From: Paraphoma chrysanthemicola
Taxonomy: Eukaryota > Ascomycota > Dothideomycetes > Pleosporales > Phaeosphaeriaceae
Direction of reading: 5' to 3'
Assembly: GCA_020744225.1 (NCBI GenBank)
Contig: JAGMWG010000003.1
Coordinates: 186,001 to 250,000, forward strand
Length of the DNA: 64,000 bases
Shown here: piece by piece, positions 45,758 to 57,471 of the stretch
Layout: every line of letters starts with the position of its first letter
Position numbering within the stretch: the first letter of the stretch is position 1
Translations under genes and position numbers: made by a program
Notes under the pieces: model-generated
What the model was told of the DNA's origin: nothing
Databases searched by the model: none
What the model saw: the letters and a program-made list of their open reading frames with translations, nothing else

Positions 45758-48700
45758 ATGTCGGCCGTTACGACAGGATGCTCCTTCGTCGCCCCTGGCC
45801 TGACCTCCACGGTCAACGGTGAAGTAAGCACCGTTACTTGCTACTGGGGACTATCATCGCTGATATTGTGCTTTTGTCTAGGTGCCGACCTTCAGCTACC
45901 GTAGTACGAGCCATTCGGACGACTATTTCGGTGTTCAGTTGACGTTCTTGACCGACACTACCACTTGCTATGGAGCCACGCCATTAGGAACTCCGTACAT
46001 TACTAACTCAGCGGCTGGGTACTCGCGCAAGTGCGCCTGGAATTACGTTCCAGAGCAAGAATACACTGCCTTGCTTTGCACAGCTGCCTCTGTTACCGAT
46101 ATCCCCAACGGCCCGCTTACGATTACCTACAGTGGCGTCCCTGCCAATGCTGCTAGCAGCCCAAGGAACTATGTTGCTATCTTTGGTCCTTCTCCGATGG
46201 CCAAGAGTACAGTGACCACAACAACCACGTCGACAGCGAGGACCGCCGCCACTTCTACAGCTTCTGCTCTTCCATCGTCAACATTGACCGTGACACGAAG
46301 TGGCACGCCTGTCACGAAAGAGAACACCGTTCAGGTGACGCAGCTGACAACCTCAACCGATACGATCTACGTGAGTTCTTGTTCCAGTGCCAGTCCAGCG
46401 AAAAGTTCAAGCTCTTCGTCTTCTTCTCGGGCATCTTCTTCGCGTTCCTCGTCCTCTGCTCGGGTTTCGCCGAGCTCTTCGTCCTCTGCTCGGGCGTCGT
46501 CGAGTTCGCCCTCTCGTGTCTCCTCGACTCCTTCGTCGAGCTCCTCCCGGTCTTCTTCAAGTCCTTCATCATCTAAGGTGTTGACGACGTCTCGACCATC
46601 CTCTTCACGCATATCCTCGAGTTCTTCGTCCTCTCGGGCTTCGTCTACTCTGTCCTCGTCTAGGATCACGTCGTCGCCATCGTCGTCACCTCCCTCCTCT
46701 TCATCCGGACGGCCCTCGTCAATTTCAGCTTCGAGACTTGTGTCATCATCGTCCTCGAGCCGTGCTTCTTCCACCCCATCCTCAAGCCGGGCCTCATCGA
46801 CGCCCTTGTCGAGCCGTACCTCTTCCACCCGATCCTCGTCAAGCCGCGTGTCCTCAAGTTCCTCGTCGAGCGGAGTTTCATCGGGTTCCTCGTCAAGCCG
46901 CGTCTCGTCTACGCCCTCCTCAAGCCGCGCTTCATCAAGTGCCTCCTCGAGTGGCTCTTCGAGCCGGGTATCTTCAAGTCTTTCCTCGAGCCGGATCTCA
47001 TCGAGTCCCTCTTCTAGTCGAGTCTCATCATCTCCCTCGTCGAGCCCAGCCTCCTCAAGCCGTGCCTCTTCAAGTGCCTCCTCAAGCCGCATTTCGTCAA
47101 GTGTCTCGAGCCGGGCATCTTCGAGCTCCTCATCAAGCCGTCTTACGTCCTCAAGCCGCGCATCCATAAGTTCTTCTTCGAGTCGTGCCTCATCTTCTCC
47201 GTCGTCGAGCCGGGTCTCATCGACGACTTCCTCAAGCCGTGCTTCATCAAGTGCTTCCTCAAGGCGCGCTTCATCAAGTGCTTCGTCAAGCCGCATTTCG
47301 TCAAGTGTCTCCTCGAGCCGGGTACCTTCGAGTTCCTCATCAAGCCGTCTTACGTCGCCATCTTCAAGCCGCGCAACCTCCAGTTCCTCGTCAAGCCGCG
47401 CTTCATCATCTCCCTCGTCCAGCCGCATCTCAACGACTTCTTCTTCTAGCCGCGTTTCGTCGTCATCCTCAAGCCAGGTGCCTTCGTCATCCTCAAGCCG
47501 AGTTTCGTCGTCATTCTCGAGTCGTGTATTTTCAAGTTCGGTCTCTAGCCAAGCTTCATCAAGACCTTCTTCAAGCCGCATCTCAACGACTGCCTCTTCT
47601 AGCCGCATTTCGTCATCATCCTCGAGTCGATTGTCTTCCAGTGCCTCTCCGGCTCGCGTCTCGTCGTCATCATCATTATCATCAAGAAGTGCATCTTCGA
47701 GCCCATCGTCAAGCCGCATCTCATCCTCATCCGCGAGCCGTGTGTCGTCGAGTCCCTCGTCGAGTCGGATCTCGTCGTTGTCGTTGTCTTCGAGCCGGGT
47801 CTCATCCTCGACACAGGCCTCCTCGTCGTCTTCGAGTCGTGTATCGTCGAGCCCATCATCGAGCCGGGTCTCATCCTCAACCTCTAGTCGTGTGCCTTCA
47901 AGTCGCTCTTCGAGTAGGGTCTCATCCTCGTCTTCAAGCCCTATTCCGTCGTCATCCTCGAGCCGTGTATCATCGAGCCCATCTTCAAGTCGGGTCTCGT
48001 CCTCATCCTCAAGCCGCGTCTCGTCGTCGTCCTCAAGCCGCGTCTCATCATCGTTCTCGAGCCGTACATCATCGAGCCGTATCTCGTCGTCTTCGAGTCG
48101 TGTATCGTCGAGCCCATCTTCGAGCAGAGTATCAACCCCATCCTCAAGCCGCGTCTCGTCGTCGTCCTCGAGCCGTATTACTTCGAGTCCATCTTTGAGC
48201 CGTGTGTCCTCGAGCCTTTCTTCAAGCCGCGTCTCGTCCTCGCCCTCGAGCCGTGCGTCCTCGACTTCCTCTTCGAGCTTTTCTTCAAGCCGAGTATCTT
48301 CGAGTGGCTCTTCGAGTCGCGTGTCTTCAAGCCTATCTTCAAGTCGCGTTTCGTCAAGCTCCTCCTCGAGCCGTGTGTCTTCAAGCCCGTCTTCGAGCCG
48401 CGTTTCTTCGAGCCCGTCTTCGAGCCGCATTTCTTCAAGCCCATCCTCGAGCCGTGTGTCTTCGAGCCCGTCTTCGAGCCCATCTTTGAGCCGCGTGTCT
48501 ACGTCATCCTCGAGCCGCGCTTCGTCGACTGCCTCTTCAACGCGTGCTTCCTCAACGCCGTCCTCGAGTCGGGCGTCGTCCTCAATGCCCTCTACAAGCC
48601 GGGCATCGTCCTCAACACCTTCCTCGAGCCGAGTGTCTTCGTCCAGCCGCACTTCCTCAACACTTTCTTCGAGCAAAGTGTCATCAACGTCATCTTCAAG

Positions 48701-51700
48701 CCGTGTATCGTCTTCAAGCCGTGTATCCTCAATTCTGTCCTCGAGCGGGGTATCATCCTCGAGCCGCGTTTCTTCGACTCCTGCGAGCCGCGCCTCATCG
48801 ACGTCAATCTCCAGTCAGGTATCATCTTCGAGCCGTATCTCATCCACACCGTCTTCGAACGTTGCCTCATCCTCAAGCCGTGTATCCTCGACCCCATCCT
48901 CGAGCCGTTTGTCATCGACTACATCCTCGAGACGAGCATCCTCATCTTCTTTTTCAAGTCGGACATCCTCCGCGCCTTCTTCGAGCCGCCTATCATCATT
49001 GTCAAGCCGCCCCTCATCCTCCACTCAGGTTTCTTCCTCGAGCCGCTTCTCAACGTCCCCTTCCTCAACCCGTGTTTCTTCATCGAGCACCGTTCTTTCC
49101 TCGAGCCGGGTGTCTTCTACTCTATCTTCTTCATCACGCCGCGCTTCCTCGACTCCATCTTCGAGCCGGGTGTCCTCTACTCCATCCTCTCCCTCGAGCC
49201 GTATCTCTTCATCAAGCCGCGCTTCCTCGACTCCATCTTCAAGCCGCGTCTCTTCCTCGAGCCGAACATCATCGACTCTTTCATCGAGCCGCGCATCTTT
49301 TTCGAGCTTTGTCTCTTCATCGAGCCGCGCCACATCGACGCCTTCCTCGAGCCGTGTCTCCACATCATGCCGCGCTTCATCGACTCCATCCTCAAGCCGC
49401 GTTTCTTCATCGAGCCGAACATCATCGGTGCTTTCATCGAGCCGTGTCTCTTCTTCGAGCCTTGTATCTTCATCGAGCCGCGTTTCTTCGTCAAGCCGCG
49501 CCACAACGACCCCTTCCTCAAGCCGAGTATTGTCCACCGCATCCTCAAGCCGCATCTCATCACCCTCTTCGAGCAAGGTCTCATCTACTCCTTCCTCAAG
49601 CCGAACATCCGCGGCTTCATCTTCTGTCATCTCCAGCTCGAAGATCTCATCGACAGGCTCAACGGCGTCTTCCACGCGCTCAAGCTCGCGACTCTCATCC
49701 ACCCCTTCGAGCTCCAGTATTTCGTCGACTGCCTCGAGTTCTCAGGTTTCATCTACTCCATCCAGCTCCCGAGTTTCGTCCACGCCTTCAAGCTCGAAGA
49801 CATCATTCTCGCTCTCCAGCTCCCGGGTCATCTCTACGCCTTCGGTCTCGAAGACATCGTCCACCGTTTCAAGCTCAAAGATCTCCTCAGCTACCACAAG
49901 TTCTCGGCCTTCGTCCAGACCTTCAAGCTCCAGGTCCACATCTACGATTTCAAGCTCCCGCATTTTGTCCAGTTCTCGGGCTTCTTCGACTTCATCCAGC
50001 TCCACGATCTCTTCTACCCCCTTGAGCTCTAGGGTTTCATCGACTGCTTCGAGCTCCCGAGCGTCCTCTAGCTTCAAGTCTTCGGCATCTCTCTCAAGCT
50101 CTCGAGTGTCCTCCAGTTCCAGGATCTCCTCGACTTCGTCGAGTTCCCGAGTCTTTTCGTCTCCCTTAATCTCTAAGACTTCAGTTACTTCTTCAAGCTC
50201 CAAGACTTCGTCCAGCCCCAAGGCTTCAACCAGCTCCAAAATCTCATCTAGCTCCAAAACACTTTCCACACCTAGTACCTCTAAGATCTCATCGACTCCC
50301 TCAAGCTCCCGAATCTCTTCGTCTTCAATCTCGAAGGTCTCTTCGACTCGTTCGGGTAGTAGAGCTTCCTCGACTATTTCGTCCAGCTCAAGAGCCCCTT
50401 CGTCTTCCTCGAGCTTTATCTCCTCTGCTTCGTCAAGCTCAAGTATCTCTTTTACATTCTCAAGCTCGCGGGTTTCGTCCACTCCTTCGATCTCTAAGGC
50501 GTCGTCATCATCTAGCTCCAAGGTCTCTTCGTCCTTCAGCTCCCGTGTATCGTCGACTCGTTCGAGCTCCCAAGCGTCTTCTGTTACATCGAGCTATAGG
50601 ATTTCCTCAGCCTCCTCAAGTTCCAAGGTGTCCTCTGCTACTTCAAGCTCGAGGTCAAGCTCAAGGGTATCCTCCACCCCCTCAAGCTCCCGAACATCAT
50701 CGACCCGTTCAAGCACCAAAGTTTCATCATCAGCAAGCTCTAAAACCTCCCCCATCCCTTCAAGCTCTAGAGCTTCCTCGACGCCTTCGAGCTCCAGGAT
50801 ATCTTCCACGCCCTCCAGTACCAAGGCCTCGTCCACATTGAGTTCCAGAACCTCATCCGCTCCATCAAGCTCGAGGGTGTTGTCTTCGAGCTCTACGTCT
50901 TCGCAGAGTTCCAAGGTCTCTACGAGCTCCAAGACGTCCTTGACCTCCAAGGCATCCTCAAGCACCAAGGCAGTCTCGAGCTCAAGTACCAGAATCTCAT
51001 CAACGAAAACTACCTTCAAGGCAACGTCTTCCCCTACCGCCTCAAGGTCAACGTTGCTTACCTCATCGAGACGCTCAAAGACATCGCATAGACGCTCAAA
51101 GACTACATCTTCCAAAATCGTGCCAAGCACCAAGAGCTCCTCTTCATCAAGCCCGTCTGCATCGCCCTCCGCCAACCCGACCTGCCCTGACTCCAATGGC
51201 AAGACTTTCTCAACCTCCAAGGGCGATTTTGTTATTGAGTGCTACTATGACCGATACGATTCGGATCTTGGCCCGTACTCTCCTGATGTTTCTAACTTTG
51301 GTCAATGCTTGAATGCTTGCGCTTCCACCGTTGGATGCAAGGCTATTTCTTATATTCCTAATGGTCCATGCTACCTCAAGAAAGGCTTAGGCCAGGCAAA
51401 TGTCGACAAGGGGGTCTGGGGTGCTAGAATGAAGTCCGCAACTTCAACCACGTTACCACCAGCGTCTATACCCGCGACCTCGTCGACCTCGACAAGTGCT
51501 CAGCCAAGCTCGACCATCTTCTGTCCTGGGAATGACGGCAGCATTGTCCAGACCAGCGCTGGTTCATTCCAAGTTGAATGCGGCATCGACCGTTCCAACT
51601 ACGATCTTCCTGGCAATCCCCTGTATCCTGGCACTTATGAAGGCTGTTTGGCCGCCTGCGCCCGCAATTCGGATTGCCAGCAGGTTTCCTACCTTCCTGG

Positions 51701-52540
51701 CGGACCGTGCTACCTTAAGAGCGCTGTCGGATATCCGAACAGAAAGAGCAACTTCATTGGTGGCAGGCTGCTCACGAACGGGCAGAGCGCATCGACGGTC
51801 ACTTCGAGGCGACCAAAGCCCACCGACGCTCCCTCCTTGGGTAACCCTCTCATCTGCCCATATGCTGGCGGCAAGACCTACACAAGCGACTGCGGTGCCA
51901 CATATAGGATTGAGTGCGGCACTGATCGCCCTGGAAACGATAGTGAGTATTCCTATTAGACCTGGGCGACCCTCATAGCTAATAGTTTACAGTTGCTGGT
52001 AGCCTCCCGTATGTCGATAACCTGAACGAGTGTGCCGAAGCATGCGATAATACGCCTGGCTGCGTCGATGTATCCTACAACCCTGGAACTCCAGGACCAT
52101 GCTATCTCAAGGCCGTGGTTGGCGAGGCTCGCGTTGCCCGCAACATTTGGGGCGCTCGACAGCTCAGCTCGTGCACGACGAATAAGCTGAAGCTTCACCG
52201 CAAGCGCGTTGTACATGATAACTCGGTCAAGAAGCCTGTCCAGAAGCGTGCAATGTCTTTCAACCCTGAATTCACGTACACCGCAGGCCTCACCACGATC
52301 ACGAAAACTTCTACGACGACGATTACTACGACAACAACGTAAGTCGGGCCATGAAGTCGATCGGTTCGCTCGTGCTAACTTTTATGCAGCACTGTGACTC
52401 CTTCCAGGTCTGGTGTGTCTACAACCACGGCCTATACAACTGCCTACGTTACGGCTAACGTCACCCGTGCCGTGACATCTACGGTCTCAACAAAGGTCAC
52501 AGCTACGACTTGCCCCACCACCCGTGCTGCTTTCGCATAG
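45758..52540 (+). CDS. Giant Ser-rich protein with three PAN/Apple-like modules
   Basis: Model: exons 45758-45823, 45882-51942, 51993-52338 and 52390-52540, 2207 residues in frame. Residues 1-130 form an N-terminal domain with four cysteines. A Thr/Ser linker leads into a stalk (about 186-1785) made almost wholly of SSSRVSS-type units, with Arg or Lys every 4-9 residues and almost no Cys. Three related Cys modules follow (about 1790-1870, 1903-1985 and 2010-2100). Each has a CLNACASTVGCKAISY-like pattern and GPCYLK, which fits PAN/Apple domains that bind carbohydrate or protein. The third is split by an intron. The C-terminus is Thr-rich, with no clear GPI signal. A cell-wall or adhesive role is likely. 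No signal peptide is visible at the ATG used, so an upstream exon may be missing. Confidence 0.8.
46372..51175 (+). repeat. 4.8-kb degenerate coding repeat, Ser/Arg-rich stalk
   Basis: Short imperfect repeats built on TCNAGCCGN (Ser-Ser-Arg) run through the giant gene. The first 3.2 kb mainly uses tcaagccg or tcgagccg units. After about 49,630 the units shift to ctcaagctcccg and ctcaagctctaag patterns, bringing in more Lys. Because of this composition several other frames on both strands stay open for hundreds of codons. Confidence 0.9.
51184..52165 (+). repeat. Three tandem PAN/Apple-like module-coding segments
   Basis: The segments 51184-51430, 51522-51765 and 51853-52165 encode related Cys modules with a shared plan: GKT(F/Y) or GSIV start, IECYYDRY, VECGIDRS or IECGTDRP, then a Cys-rich helix and GPCYLK. 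Linkers are Ser/Thr/Pro-rich. They arose by duplication; only the third has an intron. Confidence 0.8.
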
Positions 52541-52930
52541 GGTCTGGCATCCATATTATAGTGTACCTTCTAGGACCACATCAGGAACAATTGGTGTTTG
52601 GCGTTCAGGGCAGTCAGTATCCGGGCCACTGGATCAAATTGCAATGGGTCTGATTTTGAGTCTTCGATTCTTGATCGCGGCCGCCCCTTGGTGAGGTAGC
52701 TGCATGGTTTGGGTATTCCAAGATAGTAATAATAATAACTTGTTCCTGGTGTTATAATTTTCGGTGACTATATGCTTATCCAAAAAGCCACGTAAAACAG
52801 TGCCTAGTCGATGATTTGATAGCCTCTCGAGACCACGAAAGCCAACCTGGGTGTCTGAATTATCGAGCATAATACTATCGCTTCATGCAAGATTAGGTAT
52901 CACGCATCTCCAACCTTGCCAAAGTAGCCA
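52541..52930. other. Convergent intergenic region
   Basis: This lies between the ends of the giant gene and the F-box/ankyrin-like gene. It contains an AT-rich tract (agtaataataataact). No gene is seen. Confidence 0.4.
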
Positions 52931-54510
52931 TTACGGAAGCACTACCTCAAGCCTCGCCGTATCCCAGCCTCGTTCCCTCAGCATCCCTGCTACTTCTCCT
53001 TTCTTCCCTGATTCCCGAGCAATATCCAGAATGCCAATCTCATGCTCTAAATGTCTTGCATCTGCACCTGCCCACAACAGCCAGTCTGCCCAATGCAACA
53101 CGTCCAAGGCAACTGCTGTGAAAAGTGGCGGCGGAGAACTTGCGCCGCTTGCGCAGAGTATGGCGCTTTGTTTCCAGCCGTCGAATATCAGGTCGTTCTT
53201 CAGCGTCGTGTGAAGAAAGCGCTTCACTAGGTTAGTCAGAGTAATCTTGTCGTTCCATTTCCCGTACTTCAATCCTGCAGTGTCGATTGATGCTGGCGCA
53301 AGCGCCGGTGCTGGATAATTCAGACACGTCTTTAGCAGACGTGGCTCAAACGAGATGATGTTGTTCTTGCAGGTCAAATCTGTATGCCTATACTTCTTCA
53401 AATCCTGTTTGAGCAGGTGTTCAAACCCCCATTCCAGTACCTGTAATCGACCCTGGAACTCGTGTCTGCTAACCACCCAACGAATAGTGCTATCGAAAAG
53501 CGCATGATTCTCGGTACCAGTTACAGCCAGGAGATCAATAGCCATACTTTTCTTCGCGGCATTGGTGCCAGAGATTTTGTCAAGCAGCATATTAACAAAG
53601 ACTTGCCCATCTGCCCCGCGTGCGCTTGCGAGGCGGAGGTAGACGTACAGATATTTCCTAGTCACGGTCTTGATCGAGCGTAACAGAAGTTTCAGCATAT
53701 TCTTACTTTCTTTCGCAACCGTAAATCCAATGAGAGTTGTTCCGAAACAAAAATTCAGATCGTCGACCCCGATACACGAGTCTGGAAACGCGTTTAGAAC
53801 CGCATCTTCGTCATCCTCGCGAATTGCGCATAATATGTCGAGGAAGCGCATATTATTTACAATCTGAAGATCAATTTTATTCTCTTCATTCGAGTCGAAT
53901 GGTACGCAATTGAGTTCTTGTGCATATTTGGTATTCGGCAGAAAGAATTCGAGGTCGCGAGTTGACGGCACATCCGCCCAGCACCAGTCCATCACTACCC
54001 AGTGAATCTCAAACTCATGATGCATTGTTACAAGCGCGCACCACTCACGCAGCTTTTCTTCCCTTGCAGCATAATTTAACTGAGGAATTTCGAGTTTCGT
54101 GAGTTGCCATTCGAATACTGGGACGGTGAGTTTCGTCCACAGGCCGCGCATCGTGTTTGGATGCGTGACACGTTGAAATAGATAGCGTTGATGCAAAGAA
54201 TGTGGTGCACTTTTCCAATTCTTTTTCCAAAGGAAGTAGAGTGGATTCATGTCGCGTCCCCGGGGGAACATAAGGTGGAGGATTTCTTCATCGAAGAGTT
54301 CTGCCGAGGTCAGGACGCGTTGGGAAGGAGGGGGGAGAGAAAAGTACTATCAACGAGTCTGAGCCGCAAGAACAAGGATTGTGCTGTTCGGATCGCATAA
54401 TATATGCTGGTTCCATTCGCTTTGGCGAGCTGTGAGAGGCATATGCTGTGGGAGTAAAGTTGTACGAGATGTTCGAGGATGATGCGTAGGATCTCGAGAG
54501 GGACGCGCAT
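52931..54510 (-). CDS. F-box-like protein with ankyrin-like C-terminus (2 exons)
   Basis: Model on the minus strand: exons 54510-54348 and 54300-52931, 510 residues. The 47-base intron (donor GTACTT, branch CCTGACC, acceptor GGCAG) repairs an apparent frame break and restores LRLVDKLFDEEILHLMF. The N-terminus MRVPLEILRIILEHLVQ resembles an F-box-type helix. The middle is helical with many aromatic residues and no known motif. The C-terminus reads HWADWLLWAGADARHLEHEIGILDIARESGKKGEVAGML, which looks like one or two ankyrin repeats. It may act as a substrate adaptor for SCF-type ubiquitin ligases, but this rests on weak resemblance. Confidence 0.7.
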
Positions 54511-55471
54511 TGTTGGTAAAAGGAGACGACAGAGCAAGCAAATGTTTGAAAGTGAAGATGGAAGGTTGAAGATCAAGTGATGTTGGTTGCAGTGTCTTGT
54601 GAGATGATTGGATGCATGAGTCATGCTGCCGTACCTGAATTCAGGCTCCAGGCTGCACTTCGCCTCACCCTCCCAGATTCGTATTCCTTCCCTCCTCGGT
54701 GATCAACTTGCAGCATCAGTACACAGCAGCAACTTTCTCATACCCAGCTTACAAGATAAGTCCTGTTCCTGGAAAGTTGCCTCCACATGTGCCATGTCTT
54801 CATCACGCAACCCCGCTCAAAAATGACAATCCCCGCGACTTGACTGGCTGCAAAGTGACCAAATACAGATTACCCCTGAGTCCTCCAATGCTCAGCTGCT
54901 GAAGCAGACCAGTGCAGCTAGTAGCACTCATCTGCCCGTTTGAGGACATTGTCGGCAGAGAAATCCTGGAGTTGAAAGCTGTGGCTGTCGCGGATTGGCA
55001 GTAGCAGGAGGTGTGGAAAGTGGCGACAGGTCTGTGAAGTACGGTCGCGCTAAAGATAAAAGTGAGAGTCACGAGGCAATTGCGCTCAGGCTCTACTGTA
55101 GCCCCACTTCCTATAGATCAGAGCAAAGTCGATCGCAAACTTACGTGCTTTGTTTTTGCGTGCTAATGGAGCTTATAACGCTGACAACGGGATAACGTCC
55201 ATGTATTTTGGAATAGCTTGGCATCTGGAGCTGGTAATTGAAAATTTTGATATCATTCCCTTCTACCTGGACCCGTCATTTAACCTATGAACATGCAATG
55301 CTCACTAGTCCAGGACGCGGACCAGAACTACGTAGCGAGCCGCGACATACACGCAGTATTCGACGATTCGAACAGTGGCCTGGAAAACCAGACTACTAAC
55401 GAATCGCTCTCGGAATGCATTTTAGGAACACCCATTCATTAAACCATGGCCTTCGCTATGTCTTCCGTTCC
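54511..55471. other. Intergenic, about 1 kb
   Basis: This lies between two minus-strand F-box-type genes and holds the promoter of one and the 3' end of the other. Short frames have no support. Confidence 0.4.
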
Positions 55472-56737
55472 TCATTGTCCGTCCTCAATCATGACTGCAT
55501 CCCCATCCGCATCCCACTCCATCTCCTCCACCGGCCATATCCTCTCCCTAACCCCAAACGGACCGATTCTCTTCCAAAACGCGTTTTCCAGTTTCTCTCT
55601 CCACACCTCGTTCTCGCTCTTCAGCCTCCACGGCGGGCCACCAATCTCCCACGTCTTAAGCTCATGCGCCGGGAAATATACATACAGCTCCATTTCCGTC
55701 CCACCAAACGCCCTCTGCAACTCCCACAACGGATGTAGTTCGCGACGCTGTCTCGCCGTATCGATCATAACATCGTAATGATTCATATAATACACTTCTA
55801 CTCTCCTCAGCCGCGGGAAATGCCCGCCTGTTTTCGCAGCGCAAAGATTCGCCAAGTAAGTCGGTGTCTTGATACTCGCTTCCGAAATCCTCAACACTTC
55901 TAGACTAGCTGGAAGCAATTCTCTCGGGTCAGGCGGACCTAGTTGCGTGCGGCGTGGACACCACCAGAGCGCTTTCATCGTGATGCCGATTTCTCTCAAG
56001 TTTTCAAAAGGCCGGAAATCGTAGATTGTAGGCATGCGGCTCAGGAACCAAATACTCGACATATCTGCAGGAATGTCCAGGACTTGGAGACGTGAGTGCA
56101 GCGTGTTGACAGCACCGGCGAGGAAGCTGTGGAGCCATTCGGCAGGCAGCATTGTATGCTGCTTGGCCTCGGGAGAGATCATGACGCTCATTAGGGACAT
56201 GTCCATTAGCCACGCATCACCAAGGTGTAGTTCCTGTAGGTTAGGCAAAGTGCATATCAACACGCCCAGTAGTGCTGGAACGCAATCATCATGTAATGCC
56301 TCGCGCCAATTACGCGCGTGTCGTTTGTCTACGGCGTAGTCTTCGATCAGCTCTTCGCATTTTGCTACAAAGTTTGGATGCCAATTTGGCGCCGTGATCG
56401 CGTCATACTCGCGGTATGGAAGGCCTGTAGTCGGGCTATAGCGTACGCGAAGTTCGCTCTTGCTCCAGATTTCCAGACTCTGGATTTGTGGGAGTAGGTG
56501 TGCGTGGTGGCCCACTTCCCAGAGGTATTTATCGATATACGTGAGGTTGAAGCGCGGCTTCCTAATGAGCCATTCTTGCGCGATGGGGCGCCATTTGGAG
56601 GATACGAGCGATAGGCTCGCGAGGTCGATGTTGCGACGTAGGTGTGTGATTTGTGCGCCGATGTTGAGTAAAAGCTCGTCGGGAAGGTCGTGTATTGTTG
56701 TTGTAGGATGCTGATTAAAGTCTGGAGGTCGGAACAT
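55472..56737 (-). CDS. F-box protein, 421 residues
   Basis: A single exon encodes 421 residues. The F-box is at about residues 16-60 (IHDLPDELLLNIGAQI, then LASLSLVSSKWRPIAQEWL). The rest contains leucine-rich segments (LPNLQELHLGDAW, LQVLDIPADMSS, LREIGITMKALWW, LEVLRISEASI, LRRVEVYY) like those of fungal F-box/LRR proteins. These likely form a substrate-binding surface. The F-box binds Skp1 and links targets to Cullin-1 ubiquitin ligases. The C-terminus is acidic. The target is unknown. Confidence 0.88.
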   Translation of the reverse strand: MFRPPDFNQHPTTTIHDLPDELLLNIGAQITHLRRNIDLASLSLVSSKWRPIAQEWLIRKPRFNLTYIDKYLWEVGHHAHLLPQIQSLEIWSKSELRVRYSPTTGLPYREYDAITAPNWHPNFVAKCEELIEDYAVDKRHARNWREALHDDCVPALLGVLICTLPNLQELHLGDAWLMDMSLMSVMISPEAKQHTMLPAEWLHSFLAGAVNTLHSRLQVLDIPADMSSIWFLSRMPTIYDFRPFENLREIGITMKALWWCPRRTQLGPPDPRELLPASLEVLRISEASIKTPTYLANLCAAKTGGHFPRLRRVEVYYMNHYDVMIDTARQRRELHPLWELQRAFGGTEMELYVYFPAHELKTWEIGGPPWRLKSENEVWREKLENAFWKRIGPFGVRERIWPVEEMEWDADGDAVMIEDGQ

Positions 56738-57471
56738 GATGGGGCGGCGGTTGAGATGGTCTTAGTGTGGTAGGGGCGGTATTATGGTGGGGTCGATCAG
56801 GCTACCTAGGTAGGCAGGCGCAGGCAACCGCAGGCTGAGCGCCAGAAATTGTTGGCTGAGGCTGCGACTACACAGCCACGTTGGCTGAAAACGCCGGACA
56901 AAACTTTGAAACATGAGGTATAGCGTGCGAGCTTAATGATAGAAGCGTACCAAATGCGGTTATAATTCCGTCACGTGCCGAAGGCTTTCACTCACGCTCG
57001 CAAGACACCGCAAACGGGGTATTAGGTAAAACGATAGGTCGCGCTTCATCAGGAGAAGGTCTGTTACTCGGTCTCTAAGCTAATAATTGGCCGCATGGCC
57101 CCGGAGATACCAACTAGTAACATACGAGATTTAGGAGGAAATTGTGGAAATTGCCAGCCTCATAGCGCACCGCCATGTCTGTGCTGACTGTCGCGACCGT
57201 CGAACGGACACGTAAAATCGCGGACTATATTGTTTACACAGAAGCTGGTACGATACGAGGTTGCATATACACCAACCAGTCAACAACCCGCCAAGCCTCT
57301 GCATTAAACATTGAAGCGATGGATTTGACATCAGTCACGCCCTCGAAGAACATGCGAAGCGGCTTCCCGCGTCCATTACCAGCGCATCCTGCCCTTATCT
57401 TCCGGGCCCCAGAAGCAGGCACGACTGTGCTGCTACTCTCAAAATCCTTCTTCACGCGACGAAACCGCCCT
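56738..57471. other. Intergenic, 0.7 kb
   Basis: Upstream region of the 421-residue F-box gene and 3' flank of the next one. The plus-strand frame at 57175-57615 overlaps the following gene in antisense and is not supported. Confidence 0.4.

Noticed and set aside
46367..48676. Minus-strand frame of 769 codons with LEDxRLEE repeats
   Set aside because: It is the exact antisense of the Ser-Ser-Arg repeat. Its acidic pattern follows from TCNAGC codon use, and it has no independent start context, splice signal or domain.
47185..50025. Plus-strand alternative frames of 337 and 493 codons, Arg/His/Pro-rich
   Set aside because: They are out-of-frame readings of the same repeat; the Ser frame continues into Cys modules on the 3' side and a structured domain on the 5' side.
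49025..51220. Minus-strand acidic frames of 225, 259 and 208 codons
   Set aside because: Same antisense effect over the second part of the repeat.
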